Shown: positions 17,707-26,776, numbered from the stretch's first letter. The stretch is DNA of 64,000 nt from Streptomyces sp. R302 (GCF_012927245.1 NZ_JABBGE010000011.1:186001-250000), one strand, 5' to 3'. Numbers and translations: made by a program. Notes: generated by a model from the letters alone, not told the origin.

Positions 17707-19647
17707 GTGCAGAAGCAGGAGCAGGGACAAGCACAGGGACAGGCTCGGAGACAGGCGCAGGCGCAGGCGCCGGCGCAGCACGGCGCCGCACCCGCGCGGC
17801 CGGCCGGCGGCCCGTACGAGGCCGAGCCGCCCACCGCACCGGACGCCGCGCCCTCCGCCGCCGGGCGGTTCCGCTTGCCGGTCGTCCTCGCCCTCGCCCC
17901 GCTCCTCGTCGCCGCCGCGCTCTGGCTCTGGGCGCTGCCGCGCATCGACTTCCGGCACATCGACGAGTTCGGGCTCCTCGACCGCTTCCCGGTCACCTTC
18001 TACGCCGCCCTCGCCGTCCTCACCGTCGGATTCGTCCTCAGCCTCCGCCGGGCCGGCACCGCCCCCGCCTGGCCCGCCGTCTACAGCGTCGCCATGCTCG
18101 TCGCCCTGAAGGCGCCGCCCGCGGTCCTCTACGAGACCGTCCGCTACGCCTGGGCGTCCAAGCACGACGCGATCATCACCCGGCTGCTCGCCGAGGGCAC
18201 CGTCCACCCGGGCACCGAACTCTCCGGCGGCATGTCCGCCTACGACCAGTGGCCCGGCTTCTTCGCGCTCGACGCGGCGCTCGTCCGCGCCTTCGGCGTC
18301 GACGGGGCCGCCTCCTTCATCAACTGGGCGCCGGTCGCGCTCGGGCTGCTCACCCTGCCGGTCCTCGTCCTCGTCTACCGGACCTTCAGCGACGACGGGC
18401 GGCTGGTGTGGACGGCGGTGTGGATCTTCCAGCTGGCCAACTGGGTCGGCCAGGACTACCTCTCCCCGCAGGGGTTCTCCTACCTGCTGTACCTCACCGT
18501 CCTCGCGGTCGTCTTCCGCCGCCTCGTGCGGCCCGGGTCCGCCGGCCCGCTGCGGGACCGCGCCGTCCTCGACCCGGCCGCCGCCGCCGTCCCGCCGGCC
18601 GCGTCCACCCGGCAGCGGGCCGTCGCGGTCCTCCTCCTCGTCCCCGTGATCGCCGCCGTCAACGCCGCCCACCAGCTCACCCCGCTCATGCTGTGCGTGA
18701 CCCTCGCGGCGCTCTGCCTCACCCGCCGCTACCGCAACCTCGGGCTGCTCGCCACGGCCGCCGTCCTGATGCTCGCCTGGTACCTGACCATGGGCCGGGA
18801 GCTGTTCCTCGACACCCTCTCCACCCTCGGCGAGAAGCTGGGCGACCTGCTCGCCAACTCCCGGCCCGGCTTCGCCGGCGAACCCACCGGACCCGGCCCC
18901 GAGCTGGTCGGCAGCGCCAACGTCCTGATGGTCCTCGCCCTCGGCGGGCTCGCCGTCACCGCCGTCCTGCTCCGCCGCCGGCTCGCCCGCAGCGCCCTGC
19001 CGCTGATCCTCGCCGCCGCCGCGCCCGCCCCGCTGGTCCTGGTCAACGACTACGGCGGCGAGATGATCTTCCGCGTCTACCTCTTCGGCCTGCCCGGCGC
19101 GGCCTTCTTCGCCGCCGCCGCGCTGGTCCCCGCCGCCGGCGCGGCGAGCCGGGGCGCGACCGCCGCCCGCCGGGCCGCGATCGTCGCGCTGCCGCTCGCC
19201 CTCCTCGCCATGCTCGCCGGCTTCCTGCCCTCGTACTACGGCAAGGAGGGCATGCACTACGCCCAGCCCGGCGAGACCGCGCTGACCCGCCGGGCCCTCG
19301 ACCGGGCCCCCGAGGGGGCGCTGATCCTCGCCGCCACCGGCGCCTTCTCCGACGCGTACTACCGCTACGACCGGTACGAGCGCTGGTTCTTCACCGAGCA
19401 GGAGGTCGACGAGAACCTCCGGATGCTCAAGGACCCCGCCGGCTACCTCGCCGGCGGCGTCCCGGCCGGCCGGCCCGCCTATGTGATCCTCACCCCCACC
19501 CAGGCCGAGGCCGTCATCGGCGAGGGCTACCTCCCGGCCGGCGGCTTCGACTCCCTCATCGCCGCCCTGAAGGCGTCCCCGCTCTTCACGGTGGTGGAGG
19601 AGAGCCGGTACGGGATCGTGCTCCGCTACGCGCCCCCCACCGGCTGA
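17707..19647 (+). CDS. Polytopic membrane protein, probable membrane glycosyltransferase
   Basis: 646 residues from GTG 17707 (GGGAGAA upstream). A Gln/Ala-rich cytoplasmic start (QKQEQGQAQGQARRQAQAQ, about residues 2-45) is followed by about ten or more hydrophobic segments, the first at about 58-75 (LPVVLALAPLLVAAALWLW), and a C-terminal extracytoplasmic domain with YRYDRYERWFFTEQEVDENL. The layout resembles GT-C type transferases that use lipid-linked sugars, but I see no diagnostic motif. Context (GT2, deacetylase, GH26, flippase) supports a polysaccharide role; a polymerase is possible. Confidence 0.6.
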   Translation: MQKQEQGQAQGQARRQAQAQAPAQHGAAPARPAGGPYEAEPPTAPDAAPSAAGRFRLPVVLALAPLLVAAALWLWALPRIDFRHIDEFGLLDRFPVTFYAALAVLTVGFVLSLRRAGTAPAWPAVYSVAMLVALKAPPAVLYETVRYAWASKHDAIITRLLAEGTVHPGTELSGGMSAYDQWPGFFALDAALVRAFGVDGAASFINWAPVALGLLTLPVLVLVYRTFSDDGRLVWTAVWIFQLANWVGQDYLSPQGFSYLLYLTVLAVVFRRLVRPGSAGPLRDRAVLDPAAAAVPPAASTRQRAVAVLLLVPVIAAVNAAHQLTPLMLCVTLAALCLTRRYRNLGLLATAAVLMLAWYLTMGRELFLDTLSTLGEKLGDLLANSRPGFAGEPTGPGPELVGSANVLMVLALGGLAVTAVLLRRRLARSALPLILAAAAPAPLVLVNDYGGEMIFRVYLFGLPGAAFFAAAALVPAAGAASRGATAARRAAIVALPLALLAMLAGFLPSYYGKEGMHYAQPGETALTRRALDRAPEGALILAATGAFSDAYYRYDRYERWFFTEQEVDENLRMLKDPAGYLAGGVPAGRPAYVILTPTQAEAVIGEGYLPAGGFDSLIAALKASPLFTVVEESRYGIVLRYAPPTG

Positions 19648-19694
19648 CCCCCTTCCGCCCCCTCCACCGATCCGACCGAAGGAGCAGGTACGCC

Positions 19695-20072
19695 ATGGCC
19701 CTCCCACGCCTCACCCCCGCCCGGAGCAGAGCCGCCCTCGCCGTCTCCGGCTGGGTGGCGCTCGCCGCCACCGCGCTGCCCGACGGCTCCCCGCTGCGCT
19801 GGATCCCGGTCCTCGCGTTCGTCGGCTTCGCGCCCGGCTTCGTGCTGCTGGCCCGCCGGCCGGCCGGGCCGCGCCCCGACGCCCGCCTGGAGGTCCTCGC
19901 CCTGGCGGCACCGGTCAGCCTCGCCCTCGCCACCCTCACCGCCACCGGTCTCTTCCTCGCGGACGCCTTCAGCGTCGCCGCCTTCCTGGGCGTCCTGGCC
20001 GCCTTCGTCACCGTCACCGCCCTGCTGCCGGGCTTCCGGTTCGGCGAACGGGGCGGCGGTGAGGACGGGTGA
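19695..20072 (+). CDS. Small membrane protein of the polysaccharide locus
   Basis: 125 residues with about four hydrophobic segments (about 14-30, 33-52, 63-85 and 88-108) and a charged tail (RFGERGGGEDG). ATG 19695 has GAAGGAG upstream. Its stop overlaps the GTG of the GH26-like gene (GTGA). I recognise no family; position suggests an accessory subunit of the polymerase/export machinery. Confidence 0.65.
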   Translation: MALPRLTPARSRAALAVSGWVALAATALPDGSPLRWIPVLAFVGFAPGFVLLARRPAGPRPDARLEVLALAAPVSLALATLTATGLFLADAFSVAAFLGVLAAFVTVTALLPGFRFGERGGGEDG

Positions 20073-21160
20073 ACGGGCGGCGGGACAGGGGAGGTTCCGC
20101 CGGCCGGCGCTCCGGGGGGAACGCCACCGGCCGGCTCGCGGTGGCGCTCGCCGCCGTCGGCGCGCTGACCGCCGGCGTCGGCGTGTGGGCGGCCCTCACG
20201 GAGGAGGACGACGGCCGCTGCCGGCCCGACGCCCGCCTGGTGGCGCCCTGCGGCGCCTGGTGGGGCGCGTACGTCCCGTACGACGAGGACGGCTCGCTGA
20301 CCCGGCCGGTGTACGCCTTCGAGAAGAAGATCGGGCGCCGGCTCGACCTCGTGTACAACTACCACGACATGTCGGGCAGCGAGGCCGACGGCGTCCTGCT
20401 CACGCCCGACGAGGTCGAACTCGGCCGCGACCGGCTCCTGATGCTCGCCTGGGAGTCCACCGTGTGGACCGAGAAGCACCACGCGAACTGGACCGAGAAG
20501 CAGCTCGGCTGGAAGAACATCGCCTCGGGACGCTACGACGAGTCCGTCATCGACCCGCAGGCCCGCCGCATCAAGGAGTACGGCAGGACGGTCTTCTTCT
20601 CCTTCGACCAGGAGGCCGACTTCCGGATCCCGGAGGGCGCCGGCACCCCGGAGGAGTACGTGGCCGCCTACCGCCACCTCCACGACCGCTTCCGCGAACT
20701 CGGCGTCACCAACGTGGTGTGGGTGTGGACGGTCTCCGGCTGGTCCGGGAACGCCGCCACGATGAAGGCCCTCTACCCGGGCGACGCGTACGTCGACTGG
20801 ATCGGCATGGACCAGTACAACTACTACCTCTGCCACAAGTCGCCCGACTGGCTCGACTTCGAGAAGAGCCAGCGCCCCTCCTACGACTGGCTCCGCGCGA
20901 ACGTCTCCGCCGACAAGCCCGTCATGCTCGCCGAGTTCGCCACCGCCCCCGACCCGGAGCGGCCCGGGCGGCAGCGCGACTGGTACGCGAGGATCCCCGA
21001 GGTCGCGCCGACGCTGCCGGAGGCGAAGGCGTACGTGCACTGGAACCGGGCCGTGCCCGGACCCGGGTGCGATCTGACGGTGAACTCCGGGGCGGGGCTC
21101 GACGGTTACCGGGAGGCGGGGCTCGACCCGTACTTCCGGCAGCCGCTGCCCGAGGGCTGA
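20069..21160 (+). CDS. GH26-like glycoside hydrolase, membrane-anchored
   Basis: 363 residues with one N-terminal hydrophobic segment (about 22-43; RLAVALAAVGALTAGVGVWAA), probably an uncleaved anchor, and an extracellular TIM-barrel-like domain starting at the Cys pair DGRCRPDARLVAPCGAWWGAYV. Candidate catalytic glutamates are in FFSFDQEADF (acid/base) and VMLAEFATAP (nucleophile), placed as in GH26 enzymes. Also notable are VVWVWTVSGWSGNAATMKALYPGDAYVDWIGMD-type segments. In polymer clusters such enzymes trim or release the polysaccharide. It converges on the flippase gene with a 1-bp gap. Confidence 0.75.
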   Translation: MNGRRDRGGSAGRRSGGNATGRLAVALAAVGALTAGVGVWAALTEEDDGRCRPDARLVAPCGAWWGAYVPYDEDGSLTRPVYAFEKKIGRRLDLVYNYHDMSGSEADGVLLTPDEVELGRDRLLMLAWESTVWTEKHHANWTEKQLGWKNIASGRYDESVIDPQARRIKEYGRTVFFSFDQEADFRIPEGAGTPEEYVAAYRHLHDRFRELGVTNVVWVWTVSGWSGNAATMKALYPGDAYVDWIGMDQYNYYLCHKSPDWLDFEKSQRPSYDWLRANVSADKPVMLAEFATAPDPERPGRQRDWYARIPEVAPTLPEAKAYVHWNRAVPGPGCDLTVNSGAGLDGYREAGLDPYFRQPLPEG

Positions 21161-21161
21161 T

Positions 21162-23273
21162 TCAGGCCCGCAGGCCCCGGACGGCGTACGCGGCCATCGT
21201 GACGCCCGACAGGCCGAGGAGGAGGGGGAGCGGGGCGGCGGCGAAGGACTGCTGGCCCGCCCAGCCGGCCCAGACCAGGACCCACACCGCGCCGACCGCC
21301 GTCCGGCCGCCCGCCCCGCACACCCGCAGCAGCACCGCCACCAGGGCCAGGCACGCCGCCTGCGCCGCGATCGGGGCGAGCCACGCCGCCGGGCCCGTGC
21401 CGAGGAGCCCGGCGCCCGGGCCGACGGCGGGCGGCGGGAGCAGGCCCAGGAGCGGCGGCGCGGTGTGCAGGGCGAGGAAGGTGGCGCAGAGCACGGCCGC
21501 CGCGTAGCCGGCGCGGAAGGCGCGCGGGGCGACCGCCGCGCCCTGGAGGGCGACGAGGAGCAGCCCGGCGGCCAGGGTCGGCGCGGGCAGCGCCGTGAGC
21601 AGCTCCGTGCCGGCGAGCGGGGCCGTGCCGAGCGGGTCCGCGCCGGCGAGCGGCAGCCAGAAGACGGCGGCGGCCGCCGCGAGCAGGGACCACAGGACGG
21701 CCGCCGCGCGGTCCCGCACGGGCGGCGGGGCGGGGCGTACGGGCGCGGGCGCGGGCTCGGGGGCGCGCGGCCGGGGCACGTACACGGGGATGCCGAAGGC
21801 GGGCGTCACCGTGTCCTGCGCGGCCGTGGCGCGCAGATAGGCGCTCTGCCGCGCCCACTGGGTGCCGTAGCCGTCGTCCTCGTCGTCGTCCTCCGCTTCT
21901 GCGGCTGTGGGCGCCTGGGGCTCCGCGGCGGGCGGTTCCGGCGTGGCGGTCGGCCGCGCCTTGAGGACCTTCCGCAGGCCGGGGGCGCACAGCAGGGCCG
22001 TCACCGTCATCCCGCCGAGCACCGCCGCCCCCGCCCCGGCGATGCCGAGCGGGCCGAGGAGGACGGCCGCGGAGCCGAGGACCAGGACGCACATGGCGCC
22101 CTGGACGGCGGCGAGCATCCCGGTGCGGCCCTGGACGCGGAGCACCCCGATGTACAGCTCCACCGCGACCCGGGGCAGCGCGCCGGCGGCGAGCAGCCGC
22201 AGCACCAGGGAGCCGTTGTCGGTGTAGCCCTGGCCGAAGGGGGCGAGGATCAGCGGGGCGAAGAGGACCAGGACGAGGACGACGGGGACGAGCAGCAGCA
22301 CCATCCGGCGCAGTGCGCCCCGGACGCCCTCGGCGAGCGACTCTGGGCTGTGGGAGGCGTGCGCGGTGAGTGAGGAGGCCATGTTGATGGCCATGAACTC
22401 CATGGTGCCGCCGACGGTGTACGCCGTGTAGAAGAAGGCGTTGTGCGCGGCGTCGAAGCGGACGGCGACCATGACCGGCAGCAGGCTGATCATGAGGAGG
22501 CTGAAGACGGCCCCGAAGGCGTCGCCGGCGACGAAGCGCCCGATCTCGCGGTACGTGGGCGGCTCGCGGTCCCGGTCGGCGCGGGCCTGCGCCGGGATGA
22601 GCCGGCGGAAGACCAGCCAGGCCAGCGGGACCGTGGAGAGCGCGATCGCCGCCGCCCACGAGACGAAGACGCCGAGGACGGGCAGGGCGGCGGCGAGGAC
22701 GACGAGCAGCACGAGCTTGCCGACCGAGAAGACCGCGTTGCCGACCGGCACCCAGAAGGCCTTCCGCAGGCCGGTGAGGACGCCGTCCTGGAGGGTGAGC
22801 AGGGCCCAGCCGACGGAGGACAGGGTGAAGAAGATCCCGGCGGAGAGGGTGCCGAGGGGGGCGTACGAGGGTCCCCACAGGTCCAGGGTGAGCAGGAAGA
22901 TCCCGGAGGCGGCGGCCACCACCACCGTGCTGAGCAGGTAGAGGCGGGCGACGAGCGGCCCGGTGGCGCGGCCGGCCCGGGGCACGTAGCGGACGACGGC
23001 GCCGGCGAGGGTGGTCGCGGTGATGGAGGCGAGCATCCGCTGGGCGGCGATGGCGGCGGAGCCCTGGCCGACGGCCTCCTCCGTGTAGTAGCGGGCGGCG
23101 ACCAGCCAGAAGCCGAGGCCGAGGGCGGCGGAGACGCCGGTGGAGAGCATCAGGGCGTAGGCGTTGCGGAAGAGGGAGTCCCCGCCGTCGGCGGCCGGGG
23201 GCTCCGTGCCCTTCGCCTCCCGGGCCCCGGGGGCGTCCGGGTCGGCGGCCCTGGCCCGTACGGTCTCGGTCAC
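21162..23273 (-). CDS. Polysaccharide flippase-like protein (MATE/MOP type) with extra C-terminal membrane domain
   Basis: 703 residues. Residues about 35-450 form 12 or so TM segments typical of Wzx/MOP exporters (NAYALMLSTGVSAALGLGFWLVAARYYTEEAVGQGSAAIAAQ region). An acidic/Pro-rich cytoplasmic linker (AEAEDDDEDDGYGTQWARQS) follows, then a second hydrophobic block (about 555-700) with about five TM segments. Ordinary Wzx proteins are 420-500 residues, so the C-terminal block is an addition. It probably flips the lipid-linked repeat unit. GTG 23273 overlaps the stop of the DegT gene. Confidence 0.78.
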   Translation of the reverse strand: MTETVRARAADPDAPGAREAKGTEPPAADGGDSLFRNAYALMLSTGVSAALGLGFWLVAARYYTEEAVGQGSAAIAAQRMLASITATTLAGAVVRYVPRAGRATGPLVARLYLLSTVVVAAASGIFLLTLDLWGPSYAPLGTLSAGIFFTLSSVGWALLTLQDGVLTGLRKAFWVPVGNAVFSVGKLVLLVVLAAALPVLGVFVSWAAAIALSTVPLAWLVFRRLIPAQARADRDREPPTYREIGRFVAGDAFGAVFSLLMISLLPVMVAVRFDAAHNAFFYTAYTVGGTMEFMAINMASSLTAHASHSPESLAEGVRGALRRMVLLLVPVVLVLVLFAPLILAPFGQGYTDNGSLVLRLLAAGALPRVAVELYIGVLRVQGRTGMLAAVQGAMCVLVLGSAAVLLGPLGIAGAGAAVLGGMTVTALLCAPGLRKVLKARPTATPEPPAAEPQAPTAAEAEDDDEDDGYGTQWARQSAYLRATAAQDTVTPAFGIPVYVPRPRAPEPAPAPVRPAPPPVRDRAAAVLWSLLAAAAAVFWLPLAGADPLGTAPLAGTELLTALPAPTLAAGLLLVALQGAAVAPRAFRAGYAAAVLCATFLALHTAPPLLGLLPPPAVGPGAGLLGTGPAAWLAPIAAQAACLALVAVLLRVCGAGGRTAVGAVWVLVWAGWAGQQSFAAAPLPLLLGLSGVTMAAYAVRGLRA

Positions 23274-24469
23274 CGGGCGCCCCCGGCGGTGGGCGCGGGC
23301 ATCACGGGCCGGGCGCCGGAGGCGCGCAGGACGGCGAGGACCTCGTCGGCGCGGCGCGGGTCCACGGGCAGGGCGTGCCGGGCGAACCAGGCGGCGGGCG
23401 CGGGGGCGGGGGACGGGTCGGTGAACCGCTCCCCCGCGTAGGCGTCGAGCGGCGGGTCGTAGAGGTAGCCGACGGTGACGCGGCGGCGGGCGAGCGCGGC
23501 GACGGCGGCGTCCCGGTCCTCGACGAGGAGCGGCACCCGGAAGAGCGCGGGCACCTCGCCGTCCGCCGGGAGGCCCTGCGCGGAGTACTCGCTGGCGAGG
23601 AGGCGGGCGGTGCCGGCGCGGTGGGCGTCGAGGACGGTGTCGAGGGCGGCGAGCCTGCGGCGGGTGCGGGCGAGGCGGCCGGCGCCGGGGCGGAGCCGGT
23701 AGTCGTGCATGTCGACCCGCACCCAGGAGTGAAAGGGGTCGAGGGAGGGGGCGGCGCCGAGCGCGCGGGCGAGCTCCTCGGGGCGCAACGGCATCCGGAT
23801 GCCGGGCCGTTCGTGGACGCCGAGGGCGCGCAGGGCGGCGTGCGCGGTCCGGGTGAGGCGCAGGCCGCGGGCGGTGGCCTCGGCGTACGGGCGGGCCAGG
23901 TAGGCGACTTCCTTGGCAAGCCGGGCCGGGCGGAGCAGCGCGTCCCGCTCGGCGGCGAGCCCGTCGCGCAGCCGGGGGTCGGCGACGGCGAGGAAGCCGC
24001 CCGTCTTGGCGCCGGTGTGCTTGGAGAGGCTGAAGACGGCGGCGTCGCCCCAGGCGCCGACGGGCCGGCCGCCGACGGTGGAGCCGATGGCGTGGGCGGC
24101 GTCCTCCAGGAGCGGGATGCCGAGCCGGTCGCAGCGGGCGCGCAGCTCGGGCGCCGGGTCGGGGTTGCCGTACAGGTTGGTGGTGAGGACGGCGGAGAGC
24201 CCGGACCAGACGGAGTCGGGGACGGCCGCCGGGTCGAGGGAGCCGTCGCGCGGGTCGAGCGGTGCCTGGACGGGCCGCAGGCCGGCGGCGAGCACCACGA
24301 AGAAGATGACGTCGTCGTTGACCGGCGACATGAGCACCCGGCCGCCGGGCGCGCACCAGCGGCGCAGCGCCAGGTAGAGCCCGAGGCGGCACGACGGCAC
24401 GTAGAGGCACTCCCGGCCCCCGAGCCGCGCGCGCATGCCTTCTTCCAGGTCCGCGTACGCAGAAACCAT
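23270..24469 (-). CDS. DegT/DnrJ/EryC1/StrS-family aminotransferase
   Basis: 399 residues, PLP-dependent sugar aminotransferase fold. Key parts: CLYVPSCRLGLYLALRRW, PVNDDVIFFVVLAAGLRPV, LLEDAAHAIGSTVGGRPVG (PLP-ring Asp) and FSLSKHTGAKTGGFLAV (Schiff-base Lys). The family makes amino sugars by transamination of keto-NDP-sugars; an amino sugar would fit the deacetylase and acyltransferase in this locus. Start ATG 24469 is preferred to 24499 because GGGGGGA lies about 8 nt upstream. Confidence 0.82.
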   Translation of the reverse strand: MVSAYADLEEGMRARLGGRECLYVPSCRLGLYLALRRWCAPGGRVLMSPVNDDVIFFVVLAAGLRPVQAPLDPRDGSLDPAAVPDSVWSGLSAVLTTNLYGNPDPAPELRARCDRLGIPLLEDAAHAIGSTVGGRPVGAWGDAAVFSLSKHTGAKTGGFLAVADPRLRDGLAAERDALLRPARLAKEVAYLARPYAEATARGLRLTRTAHAALRALGVHERPGIRMPLRPEELARALGAAPSLDPFHSWVRVDMHDYRLRPGAGRLARTRRRLAALDTVLDAHRAGTARLLASEYSAQGLPADGEVPALFRVPLLVEDRDAAVAALARRRVTVGYLYDPPLDAYAGERFTDPSPAPAPAAWFARHALPVDPRRADEVLAVLRASGARPVMPAPTAGGAR

Positions 24470-24596
24470 GACAGATTCCCCCCAGATCCCCGGGCTCAAT
24501 GTCGCCCATTCCGGACGGTCCCGTCAACAACGGCCCGCCCGGCGGCCGTTGTGGCCACCCCTGGACGCGCGACCGTGGACACGCGCCCGGACGCGC

Positions 24597-24640
24597 GGAA
24601 GGGCCCGTCCGGGTCGAAGACCGTGAACGGGCCCTTTCCG
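24597..24640 (-). terminator. Terminator after the sigma factor gene
   Basis: Inverted repeat AAGGGCCCG (24599-24607) / CGGGCCCTT (24628-24636), extended by G-T and G-C pairs, located about 55 bp downstream of the leftward sigma factor stop. It also separates that transcription unit from the DegT promoter region. Confidence 0.65.
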
Positions 24641-24695
24641 TCGCCATCTTGGCGGTTCGCGGGGGCCGGTGGGGGCGATTCCTCCGGAGCGGTGG

Positions 24696-25544
24696 TCATT
24701 CCTCCAGGGTGAGTCCGCGGCGCAGCCGGGCCAGGGTGCGGGAGAGCAGCCGGGAGACGTGCATCTGGGAGATGCCGAGCTCGGCGCCGATCTCCGACTG
24801 GGTGAGGCCGGTGACGAAGCGGAGGGAGAGGATGAGCCGTTCGCGTTCGGGGAGCGAGGCGATCATCGGCTTGAGGGAGGCGACGTACTCGATGCCGGTC
24901 AGGCCGTCGTCCTCGTAGCCGAGCCGGTCGGCGAGGGTGGTCTCGTTCTGCCCGTGGTCGTCGTCCTCGGTCTGGGCGTCGAGCGAGGTGGCCGTGTAGG
25001 CGTTGCTGGCGGCCATGCCCTCGACGACCTCGTCCTCGGTCAGCCGGAGCTCGGCGGCGAGTTCGGCCACGGTGGGCGCCCGGTCGAGGCGCTGGGAGAG
25101 GGCGTCGCCGGCCCGGGCCAGGTCGAGGCGGAGTTCCTGGAGCCGCCGGGGGACGTGCACGGACCAGGAGGTGTCGCGGAAGAACCGCTTGATCTCGCCG
25201 ATGATCGTCGGCATCGCGAAGGTGGGGAACTCGACGCCGCGGGCGAGCTCGAAGCGGTCGATGGCCTTGATGAGGCCGATGGTGCCGACCTGGACGATGT
25301 CCTCCATGGGCTCGCTGCGCGTCCCGAAGCGGGCGGCGGCGAAGCGGACCAGGGCCAGGTTGAGTTCGACGAGGGTGTTGCGGACGTACGCGTACTCGTG
25401 GGTGCCCTCCTCCAGCTCGGCGAGCCGGGCGAAGAGGTCCTTCGAGAGCGCGCGGGCATCGGCGGGGGCGACGTCCGCGGGGCGGGGAAGATCTGCTGCC
25501 GACGGCGCGGCGGGGATGCGCGGGACGTCGAGCCGGGGTGACAT
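24696..25544 (-). CDS. sigI: RNA polymerase sigma factor of the SigB/SigF/SigG group
   Basis: 282-residue alternative sigma factor of the stress/sporulation type found in many paralogues in Streptomyces. Region 2 is visible in VQVGTIGLIKAIDRFELARGVEFPTFAMPTI..., region 3 in SVHVPRRLQELRLDL and VAELAAELRLTEDEV, and region 4 helix-turn-helix in LSLRFVTGLTQSEIGAELGISQMHVSRLLSRTL. ATG 25544 has GGAGGAG upstream. It is divergent from a STAS antagonist and an ATP-binding anti-sigma gene, a complete partner-switch module. The name sigI (S. coelicolor SCO3068 with PrsI/ArsI) rests on remembered synteny. Confidence 0.9.
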   Translation of the reverse strand: MSPRLDVPRIPAAPSAADLPRPADVAPADARALSKDLFARLAELEEGTHEYAYVRNTLVELNLALVRFAAARFGTRSEPMEDIVQVGTIGLIKAIDRFELARGVEFPTFAMPTIIGEIKRFFRDTSWSVHVPRRLQELRLDLARAGDALSQRLDRAPTVAELAAELRLTEDEVVEGMAASNAYTATSLDAQTEDDDHGQNETTLADRLGYEDDGLTGIEYVASLKPMIASLPERERLILSLRFVTGLTQSEIGAELGISQMHVSRLLSRTLARLRRGLTLEE

Positions 25545-25752
25545 GGGTCTCCTCCAGAGTGGGTGTCCGGGTGCGGTGTGCGGCGCCTCCAAAGCCGGCT
25601 GGATCGGATGTTCCTTACTAGCCCTACCTGCTCGGCGGCGATCGTTGCAAGTGGCAATAATCCGTTTTGGGTGGTTTCGTGGTGGGCTCGTGTGCGCCGG
25701 AAGGCGTCCCGCGAGTAGGGTTCGGGGCAGTCGATCGAGGAGGCGCCACGCC

Positions 25753-26142
25753 ATGGACCGCCAGCACATCGGCAGCGCGCACCCCGCGCGGCTGCGGGTC
25801 GAGGCCAGGGCCGTGGACGGTGGCGCGGACGGGGGGACGGAACTTCTCGTCCCGGTGGGTGAGCTCGATCACCACACCGCGGAGCTGCTGCGTGCCCCGC
25901 TCGACGCGGCCCTCGACGCCGGCCGCGTGCGGCTCGTCGTCGACTGCGCCGGACTCGGCTTCTGCGACTCGACCGGTCTCAACGTGCTCCTCGGGGCCCG
26001 GCTGCGCGCCGAGGCGGCCGGTGGCGCGGTCCATCTGGTGGCCATGCGGCCCGCCGTGGCCCGGGTCTTCCGGATCACCGGCGCCGAGGCCGTCTTCACC
26101 GTGCACGAGACCCTCGCCACCGTCCTGCCCGGCTCCGGCTGA
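25753..26142 (+). CDS. STAS-domain anti-sigma factor antagonist
   Basis: 129 residues. The STAS domain contains the phosphorylatable Ser73 in FCDSTGLNVLLGARLRAE, the site at which the partner kinase inactivates SpoIIAA-like antagonists. A ~25-residue N-terminal extension precedes it. The start ATG follows GAGGAGGCGCC. It should release the divergent sigma factor by binding the anti-sigma factor encoded downstream. Likely orthologue of ArsI by position. Confidence 0.88.
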   Translation: MDRQHIGSAHPARLRVEARAVDGGADGGTELLVPVGELDHHTAELLRAPLDAALDAGRVRLVVDCAGLGFCDSTGLNVLLGARLRAEAAGGAVHLVAMRPAVARVFRITGAEAVFTVHETLATVLPGSG

Positions 26143-26216
26143 CGCCCTGCCGCACCCCGCGCCACCCTTCTCGTCCCTGCCCCTGCTCTCTCGTCGACCG
26201 GTGAGGTGAAGTGCTG

Positions 26217-26645
26217 ATGGACCAGGCTTCCGACGTCCGTGACGTCCGTACGCTCGCGCTCGGCGAAACCAGCGGCACCGTTCCGCTCGCCCGCGACTTC
26301 ACCCGGACGGCGCTGACCGAGTGGGGCTGGCTGCCGGCCGCCGGTGCCGACCGCCGGGCCGCCGCCGAGGACGTCCTGCTCGTCGTCTCCGAACTCGTCA
26401 CCAACGCCTGCCTGCACGCCGAGGGTCCCGAACGGCTCCGCGTCGTCCGCCTCGCCGCGACCGTCCGCCTCGAAGTCACCGACCGCGGCGCCGGCCAGCC
26501 CGCGCCCCGCACCCCGCACCGGGCCGGACGCCCCGGCGGACACGGCATGTTCATCGTGCAGCGGCTCTGCCTCGACTGGGGCATCCAGCGCGTGCCGGGC
26601 GCCCCCGGCAAGACCGTCTGGGCCGAACTGGCCTCCCCCGCCTGA
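26217..26645 (+). CDS. Anti-sigma factor, SpoIIAB/RsbW-like ATP-binding protein
   Basis: 142 residues with the GHKL ATPase fold: N box VVSELVTNACLHAEG, G1-like EVTDRGAGQPAP and G2 GGHGMFIVQRLCLDWGI. It should bind and inhibit the divergent sigma factor and phosphorylate the STAS antagonist. ATG 26217 is 8 nt after GAGGTG; GTG 26211 is too close. The 74 bp between it and the STAS gene suggest co-transcription. Likely orthologue of PrsI by position. Confidence 0.85.
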   Translation: MDQASDVRDVRTLALGETSGTVPLARDFTRTALTEWGWLPAAGADRRAAAEDVLLVVSELVTNACLHAEGPERLRVVRLAATVRLEVTDRGAGQPAPRTPHRAGRPGGHGMFIVQRLCLDWGIQRVPGAPGKTVWAELASPA

Positions 26646-26766
26646 CGGTTCCCCGCCCTACCTCGCCCCACCTCGCCCCACCCCTCCGTGCCGACCGCCG
26701 CAGGACTTTCACCGTCGCCCTTCTTCCCTCCGTAGGGCCCCGGGCGTACCTTGACGCCCGATCTGA

Positions 26767-26776
26767 TGACGCGTCA
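26767..26776. promoter_or_regulatory. TGACGCGTCA palindrome upstream of the surface-protein operon
   Basis: Perfect 10-bp palindrome 24 bp before the GTG at 26801, and just downstream of TTGACG (26751-26756), which could be a -35 box. It may be an operator of the four-gene surface-protein cluster. Confidence 0.35.

Noticed and set aside
26211-26216. GTG 26211 as start of the anti-sigma factor
   Set aside because: Only 2 nt from the ribosome site; ATG 26217 has proper spacing.
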